Assembly: GCA_020634035.1 (NCBI GenBank)
Contig: JACKCM010000002.1
Coordinates: 248,001-312,000, forward strand
Direction: 5' to 3'
Length of the DNA stretch: 64,000 bases
Source of the DNA: Candidatus Obscuribacterales bacterium
GTDB taxonomy: Bacteria; Cyanobacteriota; Vampirovibrionia; Obscuribacterales; Obscuribacteraceae
Part shown: positions 18,301 through 25,116 of the stretch, piece by piece
Layout of the letters: each line of letters begins with the position of its first letter
Position numbering within the stretch: position 1 is the first letter of the stretch
Translations under genes and position numbers: made by a program
Notes under the pieces: model-generated
What the model saw: the letters and a program-made list of their open reading frames with translations, nothing else
Told to the model about the DNA's origin: nothing
The model's database searches: none

Positions 18301-21009
18301 GTGGCCAATAACCCCGTGTTGGCAAGAAATATAGTACAGGCATACAACGGTGAGTCAGACAACACCTCTGGTGCCAATGTCCTTGCCAGGGCCATTAATC
18401 AAGTAATCAAACCAGAAGTCGATCTGGTGCCCTCGCTTCCGATCATCGAAAGGCGGTCGTCTGATGAAGGTGCCGTCAATAACTGGGTCAGAAACGGTCG
18501 GGAAGAACGTTCTTCTGCGGATTTCAGAAATATCAGCCAAGTTCAGGCAGATGTTGCGGTTAAAACTGCCACCAATACTGCCGCTAATACCGGTGTTCAG
18601 TCCTTCGATCAGGATCTTTCCCGAGGCTCGACAACCTTGGCGCGCAGCTCGGTAAACAGCAATCTCGGCTTTGATGCTGCCACGGTATCAAGAGCTTCTG
18701 ATATGCTCTCCGGAGCCAATCGGGAAGCGGTTATGACCATGTCCCAGAGAGGCTCTTCTGCTGCCTCCGTCTTCAACGCCGAGTCCATCAGTCTGGCTGC
18801 CGGCAGTCTCAAATCTGTGGCTGGCAAAGGTGCCGGCCAGTTCGATTATGCTTCGGTGAAACAGGTCTCTGAATCTTATGGCACCGGCTCTGATATCAGT
18901 GGCTCTGGCAATATATCCCGAATCGCCCATGGCAGTAAGTTGTCCCTGACAATTGGCGAGGGCAAGGCTATTGCCGCCGGTGATGCCAAATCCATATCGG
19001 TCAATTTGTCCACGTCATCTAATTTGCCAAACACCATCGCCAATGCCGAAGGGCTGGCTGGCAGAGCGGCTGCCTCCATATGGGCTGGTCAAATGCAGAA
19101 TCCGAACTCTGGCTCTAATCAAGGCAGAGTGGACGCAGTAGCATTTGATGGTGGCTCCAGAGCCTCGGCTTTCACCCTTACTACCCGCTCTTTCAGCCAT
19201 AGCGGTTCTAACAACGCCGTGGGCGCAGCTCTGATATTTACCGATTCGGTCAAGGTTCCATCCGAGGTAAAAGTCTCTCAGTTCTCCGGTATTGCATCGA
19301 CTTCGGTAAAAATAGACGGAATCAAGAGTGTAATGCCTGGCTCCGGTAGCGATGCCGGTCTTACCTTCGGCTCTATCGTAAAAGGAGAATTCAATCCTCT
19401 CACCTCCGCCACCAGAGGTGAAGTCAAGGTCATCAATATTACCCAGGCTGCTGCCGTAACTCACGGTACTGCTCATGGTGTCAAGAGCGATTCTCTGGTC
19501 AATGTGGTCAAGGTAGAAGGCAACGGTCTGCCTGTTAAAGCAGACGGTACCACCAAAGCCGATGCCACCACCGTTCGCGCTGTTGAGCACGTCATACAGA
19601 CCGCTCGTACTTTCGTCAATCATAACACCGCTCCGACTCTTGTAGCTGCCATCAAAAACGGTGAGCCGCTGCCGGAGGGCATGACCTACGAGAACGGCTT
19701 TATCAAGCTGACTCACAACGGTCAGGTTCTTTATTTCCCCGGTCTTAGAGCTGCTTTGAAGTTCGTTGAAGGCCTGGGCATCGAAGTCAATCTCGAAGAA
19801 GAAGATGATGATGAAGAATGGTATGTTCAAACCCTGGATAAAGAAGGAAAGTCTTCTCGGGTCCAGTACATCGTAGTGCCTGGCGATACCATCGAGTCCA
19901 TCTGTCAGGCAAGACTCGGAGATGCCAGGTACGGGGATCTTTTGATCACCATAAACCGCAGTGAGATTGTCTACAGGCTCCAGGATGGACATAAAGTTCC
20001 ATTTGTTTATCCTTCTCAGGTGATCTGGCTGCCCAGTCGCTATGAGATGAAAGTTTTCCGCAAGAACTTCTTCAAAGAAGAACTCGAACAGGGTCAGGCA
20101 GGCGGCAGAGCCGTCGTTCTCGAAATCTCCCAGTCCGGCAATCTGGTAGTTCGCCAGAATTCTGCCGAAGACAGTGCCACCGTTCGGACTCCGGACCAGG
20201 TGCTGGAGAGGTTGCATCAGGAAGTCGTCGAACATTATGCTCCACCGAGCCAGAATCAGAATCCCTGCGGTTCTATTTCGAAAGGCAGCGAGAGTGGACC
20301 TCTGGCAGTCATGATCGACCGTGTGCGATTTGCCGGCGGCAGAGATTCGGTGGGCTTAAACGAATATCCTCAATCGGTCGGAAGCCTCTCTCAGAGGACA
20401 TTCCATGCCGTTGTCGCCGGCGATACCATCATGAGTATCGCTCGCAGACATACATTAATGGGAGACACCCGTTTCTGGAAGTTAATCGCCAAAATTAACG
20501 GTCTGACCACCAGGCTCGACGTATTCGGCAATCCTTGCGAAACTCTGGTGCCCGGGCAGTTCTTACTTATGCCTGATCAAAAAGAGATAGATGCCTTTGC
20601 TCGCCAGGAAGGCATCACTCTGGCTCCGGATCGCAAACTCGACGCCAAAACCGTCCTCACCAGCGAACTGCATGTGGTCTCATACTCTGATGGTTGTCGT
20701 GTCACCGAAGTCGATTTCAACGGAGTGGGCGGCGCATTTTCCGTCAATCTCCAGGCTAGAATCGATGGGCAGTGGAAGACCATCGCCACTTATCAGTTCC
20801 GCAATGGGCAGTCGGTGAGAACCACTTATGCTAGAACCGGTGTCTCTTCTTCTATGGTGATCAATCTACCGGCAACTGTTGTGCGCGAGATGGCTTATGA
20901 AGATTTCAGCCGCAACTGGCGCAATAGAATAAGACTATACGAAACCGGCGAAAGAAAGGGCTCTGGCTTGCCGAAACCGGTCAATGCCAACTTCCCGGTA
21001 GTAAACTAA
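15379..21009 (+). CDS. Very large LysM protein (1876 aa) with internal repeats
   Basis: This frame is intact. The N-terminal third is Ser/Val/Glu-rich with short VVVV-G repeats and two copies of a QLAxIxxRVxRDxxFDP module. Between about residues 490 and 1000 there are four diverged repeats of about 100 residues (F-[LIT]-x-[KRQ]-[IV]-x-A-x-E ... VLARxxxxAY). A Ser/Gly/Val-rich beta stretch and an acidic EEDDDEEW patch follow. Two LysM domains start near residues 1495 (YIVVPGDTIESICQARL) and 1675 (HAVVAGDTIMSIARRH). A C-terminal module from about residue 1755 ends EDFSRNWRNRIRLYETG, matching in type the end of the divergent LysM protein. There is no signal peptide or membrane helix, so the export route is unknown. 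A cell-wall or matrix role is inferred from LysM only. The ATG lacks a Shine-Dalgarno. Confidence 0.85.
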   Translation: MDRPVTKQNQFESDKADTTATSLNSLDVDSSASKTSDSLNSILSSSKPGDSNLNLVTLSKDVVKAESAVEANPESKSKPILESVPTLIEAGKTESTVVVVTGNTYVPAEPLLSETEEKASKPFLPVVRDESVVVVAGGGAFVPAETVSKAAVDAGEKAEVGVSKAPESKVELPLALSSLADGKANVVVDGLILTASDKALEPYQLAMINERVARDANFDPMKIDSTIHFNENIRDLSKYVVSAPVIVNSPGLAPAKEISVSGEAPVPVVAAGAETEARPETKAETAAVLDRALQNVTREKPDIVIGGMKTEVVNKSLTEAQLAQIGARVSRDGKFDPASITTTVNLAALVNSDLPSGTAEAPRAVVVASSGNDLPPVAVAADSKVTEPVKSAAPVELPPVVKTDTASNSDRPLASVLANLGQVVETTREERSLLISRYEGEDAKQFASIGTDKAKSIMPVVREGGVLVNSDRAETVRTSGDTATPAAPAGNLVDFFTKIRAAENPENLAHIKEPDRIPSQVEVHYNQSLPFVTQTEKVLTNQDFIAFDAAGKQSVPVDTAQFKVRSDLADLVSREPVLAKEMARAYSVTPAETLTIAPREKVIVAGDLVSVPVKESGAVESGSTFIAQIQARESEDNRSRLPAADAVDRLPPVMHDNDRMIVGDRLLTDQDVSALKYVAERTGKVSTTNVFDRSQLATILEADPVLARTVAESYVSSNLVDMAPPVTRVVVRDQNQNQGLPRVAETLPVAEVTPVGAGVTPGRSELAAEGFLTRVHEERNLSADIKPIIPTREELTKVNVLNAANFLTEQEAKVFTSPEGKLVDTYKFQNRSDMQTEVDRNATLANSLARAYREEPFIAALPVKTRTAETVSIDSGVVCDPTPLPSSVVRNDSTAVDFLARVRAQEGKAEVVSDRPASGVADTLPVVINHDAPRVVQSDRLLTAQEFNALARTAREAGLVDTTNFSSRADLQNVVANNPVLARNIVQAYNGESDNTSGANVLARAINQVIKPEVDLVPSLPIIERRSSDEGAVNNWVRNGREERSSADFRNISQVQADVAVKTATNTAANTGVQSFDQDLSRGSTTLARSSVNSNLGFDAATVSRASDMLSGANREAVMTMSQRGSSAASVFNAESISLAAGSLKSVAGKGAGQFDYASVKQVSESYGTGSDISGSGNISRIAHGSKLSLTIGEGKAIAAGDAKSISVNLSTSSNLPNTIANAEGLAGRAAASIWAGQMQNPNSGSNQGRVDAVAFDGGSRASAFTLTTRSFSHSGSNNAVGAALIFTDSVKVPSEVKVSQFSGIASTSVKIDGIKSVMPGSGSDAGLTFGSIVKGEFNPLTSATRGEVKVINITQAAAVTHGTAHGVKSDSLVNVVKVEGNGLPVKADGTTKADATTVRAVEHVIQTARTFVNHNTAPTLVAAIKNGEPLPEGMTYENGFIKLTHNGQVLYFPGLRAALKFVEGLGIEVNLEEEDDDEEWYVQTLDKEGKSSRVQYIVVPGDTIESICQARLGDARYGDLLITINRSEIVYRLQDGHKVPFVYPSQVIWLPSRYEMKVFRKNFFKEELEQGQAGGRAVVLEISQSGNLVVRQNSAEDSATVRTPDQVLERLHQEVVEHYAPPSQNQNPCGSISKGSESGPLAVMIDRVRFAGGRDSVGLNEYPQSVGSLSQRTFHAVVAGDTIMSIARRHTLMGDTRFWKLIAKINGLTTRLDVFGNPCETLVPGQFLLMPDQKEIDAFARQEGITLAPDRKLDAKTVLTSELHVVSYSDGCRVTEVDFNGVGGAFSVNLQARIDGQWKTIATYQFRNGQSVRTTYARTGVSSSMVINLPATVVREMAYEDFSRNWRNRIRLYETGERKGSGLPKPVNANFPVVN

Positions 21010-21010
21010 A

Positions 21011-22033
21011 TCAGGTTGCTTGATTCAGAATCGATTCGATTCTTTCGATTACCGACAGGGGCAGGATCTGATCCATACAACGGCCCGGTTCCGTCGGTTT
21101 TTTGAAACGGCAGCATTTTTCGGCCAGGCACTGGCAACTGTCTGTCGCGGTCAGGGCGAGGTGGTCGTTACCGTAAGGACCGCTGCGCTCAAGCAGGGTC
21201 GGTCCATATAGACCGATTACAGGTGTGCCCACGGCAGAGGCTATATGAGCTGGACCGGTATCACATGAGACTACGACCTTGCACAACTTAAGGGCGGCGG
21301 CGGTCTCTTTCAGGTCGAGTCGACCGCATAGATTTTTTATTCTGTTCGGCTCTTTGGAATCTGTATCCACCTTCTGTTCCAGATATTCTCCGGCAGAAGC
21401 ATCTTCCGGACCCCCGATCAATATGCATTGTATATTCTTTTGATTTTCAAAATGATTTAGAACCGAAAGCCAGTTCTCCAGCGACCATCCGCGATGGGGC
21501 CGAAGCATGCCCACACCAGGGACGATGCCGAGGATGGTGGAGCCGGCGGTGCTCCCGATTTTCTCTTCGACAGCGGCCAGGGTCTTTGAGTCCGGGAAAA
21601 TACTGGGAAAATAGTTATCGGGTCGGTCGACAGTAATGTCTTTGATGCTCTCGATAAAATTATCGACCGCATGGATAGTCTTCTCCGGACTTGTCTTTTG
21701 CTTTCGATAAGAACAGACCCTGGCACCTTTTATAGTGGCGAATAGCCCCAGTATTCTTCCTCTGGTCGAGTTGGAGAGGTCTACAAACAAGTCCGGAGCA
21801 AGGGTAGTGAGGTGTTTTATATGGCTTATAAGACCGGCATCTTTTTGATAGGTCTCGAAATTATCTACCGCAGGACAAAAGTCAAGGAGAATCTTTTCGA
21901 GACTTCCATGACTCCAGTAAGTGATTTTTGTATCAGGAAAGTTTTTTCTTAAGGTCCGCGCCACGGGCGTTGCGAGCATCGAGTCGCCGATTGCTGCGGG
22001 GTGGAAGATAACTACTCGCTCGGGTGCTTTCAT
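21011..22033 (-). CDS. Glycosyltransferase family 9 (heptosyltransferase-like)
   Basis: This protein resembles ADP-heptose:LPS heptosyltransferases (GT9), cytoplasmic enzymes that transfer sugars to lipid A-core acceptors. Supporting motifs are the N-terminal VVIFHPAAIGDSMLATPV (GDxL/M acceptor-side signature), SWS/THGSLEK in the first Rossmann half, ILGIVPGVG near the interdomain region, and the C-terminal VVSCDTGPAHIASAVGTPV with GLYGPT, the classical donor-binding GxxHxAxAxGxPVI pattern. At about 340 residues the length is normal. I chose the ATG at 22033 (MKAPERVVIF); an in-frame TTG at 22066 would add 11 residues. Its last base is one base from the 3' end of the convergent LysM gene. The exact sugar cannot be told from sequence. 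Confidence 0.9.
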   Translation of the reverse strand: MKAPERVVIFHPAAIGDSMLATPVARTLRKNFPDTKITYWSHGSLEKILLDFCPAVDNFETYQKDAGLISHIKHLTTLAPDLFVDLSNSTRGRILGLFATIKGARVCSYRKQKTSPEKTIHAVDNFIESIKDITVDRPDNYFPSIFPDSKTLAAVEEKIGSTAGSTILGIVPGVGMLRPHRGWSLENWLSVLNHFENQKNIQCILIGGPEDASAGEYLEQKVDTDSKEPNRIKNLCGRLDLKETAAALKLCKVVVSCDTGPAHIASAVGTPVIGLYGPTLLERSGPYGNDHLALTATDSCQCLAEKCCRFKKPTEPGRCMDQILPLSVIERIESILNQAT

Positions 22034-22068
22034 TTTTATTCTGCAGTCAGGGTAGATTTTTGCCAAAC

Positions 22069-22395
22069 ATGAATTATCATATTGGAGTTATGTATGACGA
22101 TTATTTTGTTTTAGGTTGGCCACAACCTTCTGGAAAAATTGCAATCCTCTGTCGGTCCAAGGGCACCAATCCCGGTCCGGCGTATTGTTGGACCAAGCGT
22201 GAAGCGATTCAGCTCAGGACCCGCTTAGCCAATGATAGACGAGGTGAGAGCAATCCGTCCGCCAGAAGAATTATTCAACAGCTTCTGGTGTATCGTTATC
22301 GTACCAAACAGCCTCTTAGTTGGCGCCCTGGCGATCTTTGGGTCTATGCCGATCCGATGATTCTCGATCCCCAGGAAGTCCGTCACTACGCCTGA
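22069..22395 (+). CDS. Small conserved-looking protein of unknown function
   Basis: The frame encodes about 108 residues from MNYHIGVMYDDYFVLGW. It is mixed, with Trp, Arg and Pro enriched (SWRPGDLWVYADP), and no membrane helix or signal peptide. An upstream in-frame start overlaps the GT9 gene and is less likely. A GGAG just before the next ATG (22090) offers an alternative start. It lies divergent from the GT9 gene with a gap of only about 35 bases. I do not recognise the family; codon use and lack of a competing frame make it probably real. Confidence 0.5.
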   Translation: MNYHIGVMYDDYFVLGWPQPSGKIAILCRSKGTNPGPAYCWTKREAIQLRTRLANDRRGESNPSARRIIQQLLVYRYRTKQPLSWRPGDLWVYADPMILDPQEVRHYA

Positions 22396-22426
22396 ATTCA
22401 GCTTTAAAACCGTATCCGGTATCGGC

Positions 22427-23383
22427 TCAGATCTTGTCCTGGGTAAGACCGTTCTTTACAGAAGCGGTTATCAAGGCTTTGGCAGCCTCTTTTTCGGTCT
22501 CGAAAGTGTCGAGGTACCATTGATGGTATCGGTCTATGGTCTGGACCAGGGTTCTTTTCTTTAGAAAGTCGTCTCTGTTTAGAGCTTGCTCGAGCTCCTG
22601 GCGAAGCCTGCGGCTGCCCCCTTCGGCAAGCAGCGAGGCGACATAGGCAGAGTGCAGTTTGTTCTTTGAGGGTACTTTGAAGCCTGTTTCGGGCACTTTC
22701 GTAAGACCGAGCTCTCTTCTGGTGTTGAGTTCGGCCAAAAGCGCCCCTGCTTCTGACCAGAGCAGGGTGTCTTCGACTATCGGGAGGGCAAGCGGCTCTT
22801 CTGCGCTGTAGAACTTACTCAGATAGCGGTGGGCGGCATGATAGAGCTGGTGAATCAGATCTAGAAGGATCAACTCCGGATTTCTTGTCAGGTCGAGATG
22901 AAGCTCTTGTCTGAGCCTGTCGTACTCCACCGGATATTCCTGTTTATGCAGGCACAGATTGATATTCTCGAACCAGGCGCAGCGCTCCAGGCGTTCGAGA
23001 ATATCTCTTACGGTTCTGGATTTCGAGCGGATCTGCTGGTTGATCACACAGGCTTCATGACCGAGATATTGTTTTAAGGGCATTCTGATTAGATAACTGT
23101 CATCGATGCTCTCGCCGGTTATCTCGAATTTATCTACTGTTGCAAGACCTTCGCTGAAGGATGAGAACGAGTCTTCAGAATCATCTTCTGCTGGTGCTAT
23201 ATCGTCGCTTTGATCGAGACCGATGATGTCGAACTTGTCAACAGCCGCCATCCCTTCTGAAAAGGATTTGAAGCTCTCTCCTTTGTTCTTGCGAGCTTCT
23301 TCGAATTCTCTATTTTTAGCCGGGCTGTCGAGCCGATCTTGCTCGAAGCGCTTCTCTGCTTCGCTGTCCTGTTGACTTGGCAA
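22427..23383 (-). CDS. Unknown protein with duplicated SFSEG motif
   Basis: 318 residues. A TTG start is preceded by GGAAGGA at good spacing, which supports it over internal ATGs. The acidic N-terminus carries two copies of a motif F-x-S-F-S-E-G-[ML]-A-[AT]-V-D-K-F-[DE]-I about 35 residues apart. The rest is mainly alpha-helical, with an H-x-L-Y-H-A-A-H stretch and Leu/Glu/Arg-rich helices; no membrane segment or signal peptide. The duplicated motif looks like a short docking peptide. No function can be assigned from what I recognise. Confidence 0.8.
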   Translation of the reverse strand: MPSQQDSEAEKRFEQDRLDSPAKNREFEEARKNKGESFKSFSEGMAAVDKFDIIGLDQSDDIAPAEDDSEDSFSSFSEGLATVDKFEITGESIDDSYLIRMPLKQYLGHEACVINQQIRSKSRTVRDILERLERCAWFENINLCLHKQEYPVEYDRLRQELHLDLTRNPELILLDLIHQLYHAAHRYLSKFYSAEEPLALPIVEDTLLWSEAGALLAELNTRRELGLTKVPETGFKVPSKNKLHSAYVASLLAEGGSRRLRQELEQALNRDDFLKKRTLVQTIDRYHQWYLDTFETEKEAAKALITASVKNGLTQDKI

Positions 23384-23571
23384 GTCTCTGTCCTTCCTTC
23401 TGTTTTCGAACAGCTATTTTAGTTGATTAATATGAAAGAAGAATTTCGAGATTGGGGCGCCATCCGGTGTAAATTATCTTTCGGCAGCCTCTATCGGTTA
23501 AGACCACCTTAACCGGATGCTTGCTACCTTTACTACTTTGACCCAAGCTTTTCTTTGCTCCAACTCAAGAC

Positions 23572-24597
23572 ATGACTCCCGAAACAATTATCGCGGTGAT
23601 CGCCATCATTCTGGCTCTGGGATTTGACTTCGTCAACGGATTCCATGACACCGCTAATGCAGTAGCGACCGTAATCTATACCAAAGCTCTGAAGCCCTCG
23701 GTGGCGATTGTCATGAGTGGTCTGCTCAACTTCCTCGGGGCTGTGGTGGTCGGAACCGCCGTGGCCCAGGTGATAACCAAGATCATACCTGCCGAGTCGG
23801 TATCTCTGCCGGTGGTGGTGGCTGTGCTGGTGGCTGCTCTTATCTGGAACCTGGTCACCTGGTGGTACGGAATACCGGTTAGCTCTTCGCATTGTTTAAT
23901 CGGCAGTCTCTTCGGTGCCGGTGTCACCGCATCGGGCATGGACGGTGTTTCGTGGCACGAACTCAACAAAGTCTTTCTGGCTCTGCTCATATCTCCTCTG
24001 GTCGGCTTTGGCGGTGGCGCTCTGGCGACCTGGCTTGCTCTCAAATTATCCGGCGAGAAAGAGAATCAGAGCCGTAAAACCCAATCTCCTATCATGCGCT
24101 GGTTGCATATCTTCTCTAGCGCTTCGGTCTCATTCAGCCACGGCAGCAATGACGGCCAGAAGACTATGGGAATTATTACCCTTATTTTAGCTACCCATTT
24201 CAGCCAGTTTGGCTACAAAATCGAAGAGGTGCCACTCTGGGTAATGGTGTCTGCTGCCACCGCTATCGGAGCCGGTACAATCATCGGCGGATGGCGTGTA
24301 ATCCGCACCGTAGGCACCAAAATAAGCCGAGAAAAGCTGAGCCATTCTCAAGGCTTCGGTGCATCGATAAGTACATCTTTGATTATTCTGGTGGCCTCTA
24401 CCATCGGTGCGCCGGTGAGCACCACTCACACTCTCAGCTCGGCGGTGGCAGGTGGTACAATACCGGTGCACGGCAAAGATAAGCTCAATCCCACAACCAT
24501 GAAGCTTATATTGTTGGCCTGGGTGCTTACCTTTCCGGTGGCGTTTATTCTGGCGGCGGCAAGCCTTTTCTTGCTTCGTTTAGTCTGGCCCGCCTGA
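23572..24597 (+). CDS. pit: PiT family inorganic phosphate transporter
   Basis: A cation-coupled low-affinity phosphate transporter of the inner membrane. Both halves of the family's inverted signature are present: GFDFVNGFHDTANAVAT at residues 17-33 and SFSHGSNDGQKTMG at about 187-200. About ten hydrophobic helices surround them. At 341 residues it is short for PiT but complete for bacterial members. It is followed after 24 bases by a UspA-domain gene on the same strand, which suggests a two-gene operon linking phosphate uptake to a nucleotide-binding sensor. In polyphosphate-accumulating relatives this transporter would feed polyP storage, which is inference. Confidence 0.95.
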   Translation: MTPETIIAVIAIILALGFDFVNGFHDTANAVATVIYTKALKPSVAIVMSGLLNFLGAVVVGTAVAQVITKIIPAESVSLPVVVAVLVAALIWNLVTWWYGIPVSSSHCLIGSLFGAGVTASGMDGVSWHELNKVFLALLISPLVGFGGGALATWLALKLSGEKENQSRKTQSPIMRWLHIFSSASVSFSHGSNDGQKTMGIITLILATHFSQFGYKIEEVPLWVMVSAATAIGAGTIIGGWRVIRTVGTKISREKLSHSQGFGASISTSLIILVASTIGAPVSTTHTLSSAVAGGTIPVHGKDKLNPTTMKLILLAWVLTFPVAFILAAASLFLLRLVWPA

Positions 24598-24621
24598 GGA
24601 TCTCTTGAGAGGAGTATCGCC

Positions 24622-25113
24622 TTGAAATACATGGTCGCTGTTACCAGTCCCAAGAAGAGTGAAAATGTTATCGGTGTGGCTGCTGCCCACGCGCTTGGCA
24701 TGGGAGCCGAGCTTATAGTATTGCGGGTCATTCCTGACCCGGTCAAAGTCGGGGTGGTGGCACAGCTCATCTCTTCGGAGCGCCCCCTCGAGAAAGCAAC
24801 CGAGCACATAGACAAGATAGTCGAAGATTTGAAGAGACGTGGTATCAATGTCCGGGGCGAAATCCGCACAGGCAAAGTAGCATCCACCATTGTCAAAACG
24901 GCGGAGGAAGAGGATGTCGATATCCTCTTTGCCGGAGCCTGTCATCCTGATGACAGGGGCTTTTTGATGAATCGCAGGGATCCTATTATGGAATATCTTG
25001 TGGACAAGCTGCCCACCACGCTTTGCATAGTTCGCACCACCTTCGAGCAAGAGAATGCCGAAGATGATAATGGTGAAAACAGCGAAATCAAAGAGAACAT
25101 AGCTGACGGATAA
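24622..25113 (+). CDS. Universal stress protein (UspA) domain protein
   Basis: A 163-residue single UspA domain, beginning KYMVAVTSPKKSENVIGVAA with an alternating beta-alpha pattern and ending LPTTLCIVRTTF. A C-terminal acidic Asn/Glu tail follows. The TTG at 24622 is favoured because GAGAGGAG lies eight bases upstream. The usual ATP-binding G-x2-G-x9-G-[ST] loop is replaced by GACHPDDRGFLMNRRDPIMEYL, so nucleotide binding is doubtful. It is probably cotranscribed with the PiT transporter and may modulate it. Confidence 0.85.
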   Translation: MKYMVAVTSPKKSENVIGVAAAHALGMGAELIVLRVIPDPVKVGVVAQLISSERPLEKATEHIDKIVEDLKRRGINVRGEIRTGKVASTIVKTAEEEDVDILFAGACHPDDRGFLMNRRDPIMEYLVDKLPTTLCIVRTTFEQENAEDDNGENSEIKENIADG

Positions 25114-25116
25114 CCG

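Noticed and set aside
19015..20235. Minus-strand 406-codon ORF
   Set aside because: Entirely opposite the LysM part of the 1876-aa gene and without domain features.
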